Assembly (NCBI RefSeq): GCF_963675165.1
Contig: NC_087377.1
Span: forward strand, 13,140,198 to 13,204,197
From: Halichondria panicea
Taxonomy: Eukaryota; Porifera; Demospongiae; Suberitida; Halichondriidae
DNA length: 64,000 nt
Reading direction: 5' to 3'
Under the pieces are notes generated by a model, which worked only from the letters and a program-made list of their open reading frames with translations, was not told the origin of the DNA and did no database searches. Positions 58,917-64,000 of this stretch are shown one piece after another (within the stretch, counting starts at the first letter, position 1; every line of letters starts with the position of its first letter). The translations under genes were made by a program, and so were the position numbers.

Positions 58917-59435
58917 TTATAGTGGGTATATAGCAGGCTATTGTCGTATGGTGGAAATTTTCGTATCAGTGGTTACAAAATGAAATTATGTTCAACGTCA
59001 CCATCCTGACCTGTACGAATACAAATGGTAGTTTGTATGAACATTTGAACCAACAAAAATTATCCGCTATACAGTATACCAGTTGTTTCAAACCAAATTT
59101 TAACCAAATTTTAACATGTATCCCATAATCTGGCCACACAACATTGTGAAACCCTAGTTGTTACATAAGCTACAAGAATACACTCTGGAAACACTCTGAT
59201 CATAAGTTGTTTTTCTTTTACCATTACCTACATGTATATGCTTTATAGAGCATAATTTCTGCCAATAGCGGGTTATTTTCGCATGGTGGAAATGTTCGTA
59301 TCAGTGGTTACAAAATTAAAACTGCGAAATTGCTCATAATTATGTTCAACGTCACCATCCTGACCTGTACGAATACAAATGGGTAGTTTGTATGAAAAAT
59401 TTGCACCCACGAAAATTACCCGCTATACAGTACTA
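58917..59435. mobile_element. two adjacent 'TATAGCGG' MITE copies
   Basis: The segments at about 58917-59080 and 59255-59435 each run from 'tagtgggtatat' or 'tagcgggttattttcg' to 'attatccgctatacagta', with the shared core 'caccatcctgacctgtacg'. The repeated flanks ('cacacaacattgtgaaaccc') show a local duplication of about 340 bases. Confidence 0.65.
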
Positions 59436-59562
59436 GTTGTTTCAAACCAAATTTTTAAATGTGTATCCCATAATCTGATTTATAGAGGCCACACAACATT
59501 GTGAAACCCTAGCTGTTACATAAGCTACAAGAATACACTCTGGAAACACTTTGAGTATTAGT

Positions 59563-60120
59563 TAGACCATGTGTAGTAGGTTTCTTAGCTGGATAGTAAA
59601 CCTGAGGGAGTGTAGTGGCTGAGGCAAGCCTCTAATTGACGGAGGCGCAGCCAGGACAATTAGTGGCTTGCAGAAGCCACTAATCACTCCCAGGGTTACT
59701 ATCCAGCTAAGAAGCCATGGTCTATCTCGCTTAGAAAATGCATTTTTGTGGGTACTAGTTAGAGCCCTGCTAGCAGTTCACTAACTCAGATTAGAAAAAA
59801 TTTGCATATTCAAGCTTTGAAGTGGCCACTGCTAATGAGGTGTCTATCCAACTAAGAAACCTGCTAAGCAGGTCACTATCTGAGTTAGTGACCTGCTAGC
59901 AGGGCTCTAACTAGTACCCACAAAAATGCATTTTCTAAGTGAGATAGACCATGTGTAGTAGGTTTCTTAGCTGGATAGTAACCCTGGGAGTGATTAGTGG
60001 CTTCTGCAAGCCACTAATTGTCCTGGCTGCGCCTCCGTCAATTAGTGACTTGCCTCAGCCACTACACTCCCTCAGGTTTACTATCCAGCTAAGAAACCTA
60101 CTACACATGGTCTAACTAAT
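59563..60120. repeat. large palindrome with arms over 200 bp
   Basis: The left arm (about 59563-59790) and right arm (about 59890-60120) are near-perfect reverse complements: 'accatgtgtagtaggtttct' opens the left arm and returns inverted at the right edge, with 'ggcgcagccaggacaatt' in the middle. Each arm holds a smaller palindrome. More copies of the 'ttgcatattcaagctttgaa' block lie in the loop and just outside (60170-60210). No coding sequence. Confidence 0.85.
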
Positions 60121-60240
60121 ACTTAGTGACCTGCTAGCAGGTTTCTTAGTTGGATAGACACCTCATTAGCAGTGGCCACTTCAAAGCTTGAATATGCAAA
60201 TATTTTCTAATCATAATTAAGTAGTTTTCTTTAAAGAGGT

Positions 60241-62221
60241 GGCCTTACCTCAGAAGCATTAATAAATCTTATGTGTGTTTTAACAATTTAAGAATGATTG
60301 TCCAACCCAACTGTGCTGATAATTTGAGGTGTACTGTCAAGATTGAATTGTTTGCTCAGCTCATTCATTGTATGTGGAGAATAGTCGTGCTCTTTGTTCA
60401 CTAGCTGACGTGTGAAAACAACACTACAAGTATGAAAGCTCCATTAAGAAACCTTTGAAGATACTAGCTGCACTGACCACGCGAACAGTGGACAAAAAAG
60501 TGGTTGACTGTTTGTATACCTTAGCTGGGGTGAAAGGTGCTCCCATCCCAACAATTGATCATGGGCCATCTCTTTGATACTATACTCTTGCAGCAAATTT
60601 TTGCACAGATTCTAGTCGTTTGACCTGGATCTCATAGCAAGGGTCCCACAGAGTGGAACAGTATAGTCCAGAATAGGCAATACTAATGATTTGTATACAG
60701 CTGATTTAAAGCACACTAAATTAGTCTCGAGGCCAGACTCCTCCTTAGGCTAAATACAGGAATATTCCAATGATAGCTACAACATAGCCTGAAAACATTT
60801 AAACCCAGTTCTCCATACTCTGAATGGGTACATGCATGTAGTATTGTAATGTGTGTGTTCTCACTGATGTACTGGTGCATGCAGTGTATACTGTTTTGTA
60901 TTAAGAAAGGAGGAAATAAATCAACTTTTTCTCGTGAATGTCTTTCCCCCTCGGCCTCATAGGCCAAGGAATACACTTAAAGTGTTTACAGCAGAGTCTA
61001 ACAACACCTATAGTTGAAGTGTCTTAGAGAAACCTTATCACTGAAGATAAGCTAACCCCAACATACCACAAACAGACAATCGTTCTTCTTATAATAACTA
61101 TCCCATGAGAATGAACAACAACTGTTACAGGCATCATGCACTAGCAAACAACGTGTGTGTACAGTAACAGTTACACATGCATGCATGCATTTATAAACAA
61201 CCAGACTACTTCACTTCATAGTCAAACGTAACATGTCATATACTAACTGCATTCATAACAGGAACCATGTATTTGCCCACCTATAGAGACACATGCTACA
61301 GTACCAATTTATTATTATAAATTGCTCAATCTGGATAAGGACCTAATGTAGGGAACAATCATTATCTAGACAGCTGGCATTGTGTCAAGTGTGTTGATTG
61401 TCATGTGCTGAAAGCCTTGTTGTGTACGTGTACAAGCGAGGTATATGGTATAGTGTGTTTGTGTGTTTATCCAGTCTGTGTGTTTGTGTGTGTAGACTGC
61501 TACTGTAACAGCTGCTCAACGATAAATGAAGTGCAGTAAAAGTTTCTATAGGCTTCTAGTCTGTTCTTGGATGGCAGATTTGCAAAAATGCTTCGTTCTG
61601 TTAATAACTTAGCTATTCTAGTTAGCTCTGCACAACATTAACCTCAATCATGCAACTATACTAGACGATAAAAAAATAGCCGCTTATACTAATAGGATTG
61701 GCCATGCAAAGAATCATACAAGAAATTATATCGTCTGTCTGTCTCTCTATGTATTCTGAGTCTACTCACCTGGATACGATAGCACTGTGTTTATACCATG
61801 GATAGCCTCAATATAACAAGGTAGTAGTTTTAAATTTGATGTTAAAGCTTCGTTGTCGAATAAAAGCGAGCAAAAGCTAAGAAGCTAAAAAGCTCGAGCC
61901 TGCACGTTGGCCTAGATGTACACGTGGCTTTGACTCGAGGCTGTAGACTCACTAAACCTCAAATTAACGCCAAGGGTTTTCACTTCAGTGCTCTATAGTT
62001 ATGTTCAATTAACACCAGCAGACACTATCTGTTCCTTGGATAAGCATGCAGTGATCAAGTAAAAGTGATTTAAGACGTCGATCGATGTAATGTTAATGGA
62101 CAAGCCCTAACTAATAAACTTTCTTGATGTGTTCAACATGTAAGCTGAGTGATCGTGACTGAACTCCAGGGATAAACTAATACCATGCAAATACAGGTTA
62201 AAGTAATTTCATGTACAACAG
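60241..62221. other. no gene seen
   Basis: AT-rich DNA with a fragment of the ATGCCTCGGTG family at about 61430-61640 and, on the minus strand at 61820-61758, a short piece before a 'gtgagt' donor that resembles a plus-strand piece at 51415-51470. The two may be copies of one exon, but nothing else around them supports a gene. Confidence 0.45.
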
Positions 62222-62895
62222 TGCAGCTTGCAGCCTAGAGAGTAAAAAAACGCAAATTTGCTGGTATTGGTACATAAATGTAAATATCTCAAGAAATTTT
62301 GCTGAGATAAGGGAATACTCTAAAATATACTCAAAATTGTTTCCATGGAAACCAAAGGTGGTGTGTATGTGGTGGTTTATATAAGAGCTAAATGATCTAT
62401 AGTGGACAATCGCTTAGCGATGGAAAAGACCAACCGTTGTCGGCTAAGGTAAGGGAACTCTGGTACAACATTCCTGAATAGTTTATCTAACATATGCATG
62501 GTTTCGTAAAGTTTACATATGTACACAAACTGATTACTACTCAATTATCGAGTTTTTTGGGTGCCTTTTCGCTTAGCGATGGAAGTCAAGTAAATTTGTC
62601 GGCTAAGGTCTAATTGTTTTTGCACATTAATTTTTAATAAATTTTCTATCTTTTGATACAATAATTTGTCCAGAAATACTTTAGTTCCAGAGATATTTGA
62701 TTTTACACACATCTCTTTACGATCACCCTCATTTTCACCTAAAATGATTTTCCACTACAACAACTTTTGGGGAAATATTTTAGAATAATGTTGTAGCTTA
62801 TTCATTCACCTATAAAATGGTATCAGCACAATTTCTTAGAAATATTACAACTATTCACCCTATCGTGGTATTTTACTCTCTAGGCTGCAAGCACT
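62222..62895. mobile_element. non-autonomous transposon, ~675 bp
   Basis: The ends 'cttgcagcctagagagtaaa' and 'tactctctaggctgcaag' are inverted repeats. Inside, 'tcgcttagcgatggaa' followed by 'tgtcggctaagg' occurs twice (62410-62450 and 62569-62610). No transposase frame and no clear target duplication. Confidence 0.65.
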
Positions 62896-63246
62896 GTATT
62901 AACTACTAAAAACCCTACCACACACCTAGTGCTTGTTGTATTGATTAAAAGGGCGTGGAGGTGCCAGGGGTTTTCAAGTAGCTTACTAAAGCCCCGGTTA
63001 CACCACACCTAATCTGGATTGAATCCAATCTTCTAATTGCCTATTTTGCTACGAAAGAGAACTAGTCTATAGATCTAAGCCAGAATAGCTCACAGTTGAA
63101 AGACCAATTTGTTTTGCCCGGCTTGCCTACTAGCTAGCTAACTGCAGCAAGATCTGGAAGAGAAGGGGGTGCTCAGCTAGACAATCAGGTACACTTTGTG
63201 TACAATCTCAGATAGAAAAAGGGGGTGCTTGAGCACCATGAGCCCC

Positions 63247-63263
63247 CCCTGGCTACGCCCCTG
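63247..63263. mobile_element. CAGKGGCG-family right end
   Basis: The string 'cctggctacgcccctg' is the right terminal repeat of the family described at 13975-14583. The corresponding left end was not found nearby, so this is a solo end or a rearranged copy. Confidence 0.5.
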
Positions 63264-63438
63264 GGTCAATGTCCAGGAGCTTGAACACCGTGTTTGTAAA
63301 AGCCTATAAGTTGAACCAAAAAACTGCCGCATTAATTATCTGCCTCAACTAAACAGCACACATTCAATTCAGTAACACTGTAGAGGAAGCAATTAATGCT
63401 ATATACACTTTTAGTTTAAAACACTCAAGCCATAAATT

Positions 63439-63640
63439 AGCCTCGATCCCAGGCCGCACTTCATCAGGGAAGTGGGCCTGGTATCGACTGCTTGTACGTG
63501 CGCTAATCTCACCCTGGTATCTGCATTGCCATGGGGGCTTTGGATAACATCGTATATGCTCAGTAAAACAATGACGTCACAACGAACGGAAGTGGATTGA
63601 AGTAAGTAGATAGAAAGTTCCATTGAAGGTTTCTAGCCCC
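63439..63640. mobile_element. fragment related to the Mutator-like MITE
   Basis: It opens with 'tagcctcgatcccaggccg', the end of 30876-31976, followed by 'gggcctggtatcgactgc', but the rest diverges and no opposite end is seen before the window stops. Confidence 0.5.
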
Positions 63641-64000
63641 TCTGACAGTATTGTGATAGCTACCCTTAGCCTGCTATGTTAACAAAAGACTCACAGCCTG
63701 CAACACGCCCATTTAACAACTAATGGTGAAAGTCTACTATACTACTGCTACTGACTCTGATCAGAAAGAAAATAGCTGTACAACAAACCTACAGCTCTGT
63801 CTCTAGCTAGCTAGCTAGCTATAGCTCTGTGTATGACTTTTAATATTTTGTCAGGATTATTTTCTCTGATAAATTGGAAATTTTACGGGACCAATAATTG
63901 TGCGCATGCGCAAGCAGTCAGTAGCAAGCCTTCTCTTCTCTTCAGGGGAGGCCAGTGAAGGAGTCTAGCTATAGCTCTGGGGTATATATATGGAGCAAAT

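Noticed and set aside
1-64000. tRNA and rRNA genes
   Set aside because: I looked for conserved tRNA box and rRNA core sequences by eye on both strands and saw none that I could support.

Overview
The window looks like a gene-poor, repeat-rich stretch of an early-branching animal genome. A demosponge of the Amphimedon type fits best: it is AT-rich, has many introns of about 50-60 bases, is crowded with short palindromic transposons, and holds expanded families of receptor ectodomains (Ig, FN3, Sushi/CCP, Eph-like Cys-rich). This assignment is an inference; nothing in the window names the species. A 200-base run of N at 50927-51126 marks an assembly gap.

The main content is a tandem, plus-strand family of single-pass membrane receptors, not previously known to me. 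There are five loci: A (5121-8925), B (13348-15913), C (17459-19697), D (27302-29611) and F (43851-45370), plus an orphan tail exon (16214-16366) and an orphan FN3 exon (38423-38701). The shared plan is signal peptide, one Ig-like domain, one FN3 domain, one to three Sushi domains, one membrane helix, and a short cytoplasmic tail. The tail is nearly invariant and carries two tyrosine motifs, YEEV and NTNQAYGPL. Every internal exon is flanked by phase-1 introns. Only D is fully intact (439 codons before the stop). A has one 4-base frameshift. B, C and F are broken, each by a member of one transposon family (termini CAGKGGCG; 5-base target duplications at the copies with both ends intact) inserted in a coding exon. 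The picture is a birth-and-death receptor cluster of immune-receptor type; ligands and signalling are unknown.

Other host sequence: 39950-42594 encodes four Sushi domains, an Eph-receptor-like Cys-rich domain and two FN3 domains, with no kinase or membrane helix found. At 43125-43522 lies a broken piece of an SRA (UHRF1-type) domain. Scattered minus-strand exons of an unidentified helical-repeat (HEAT-like) protein recur at 11.4, 16.5, 20.3-21.0, 34-36, 51.8-52.9 and 55.4-58.8 kb, most of them decayed.

Mobile DNA dominates the rest: a two-exon piggyBac transposase gene (547-3142, minus), a 5'-truncated LINE inserted in a minisatellite (23031-25799, minus), two further LINE 3' fragments, a decayed DIRS/Ngaro-like retrotransposon (about 46600-48860), a triple-nested set of palindromic elements (29868-32058), a large palindrome (59563-60120), many TA-flanked miniature elements, and several tandem repeats. 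The last 6 kb and the stretch 48.9-50.9 kb hold no gene I can support.
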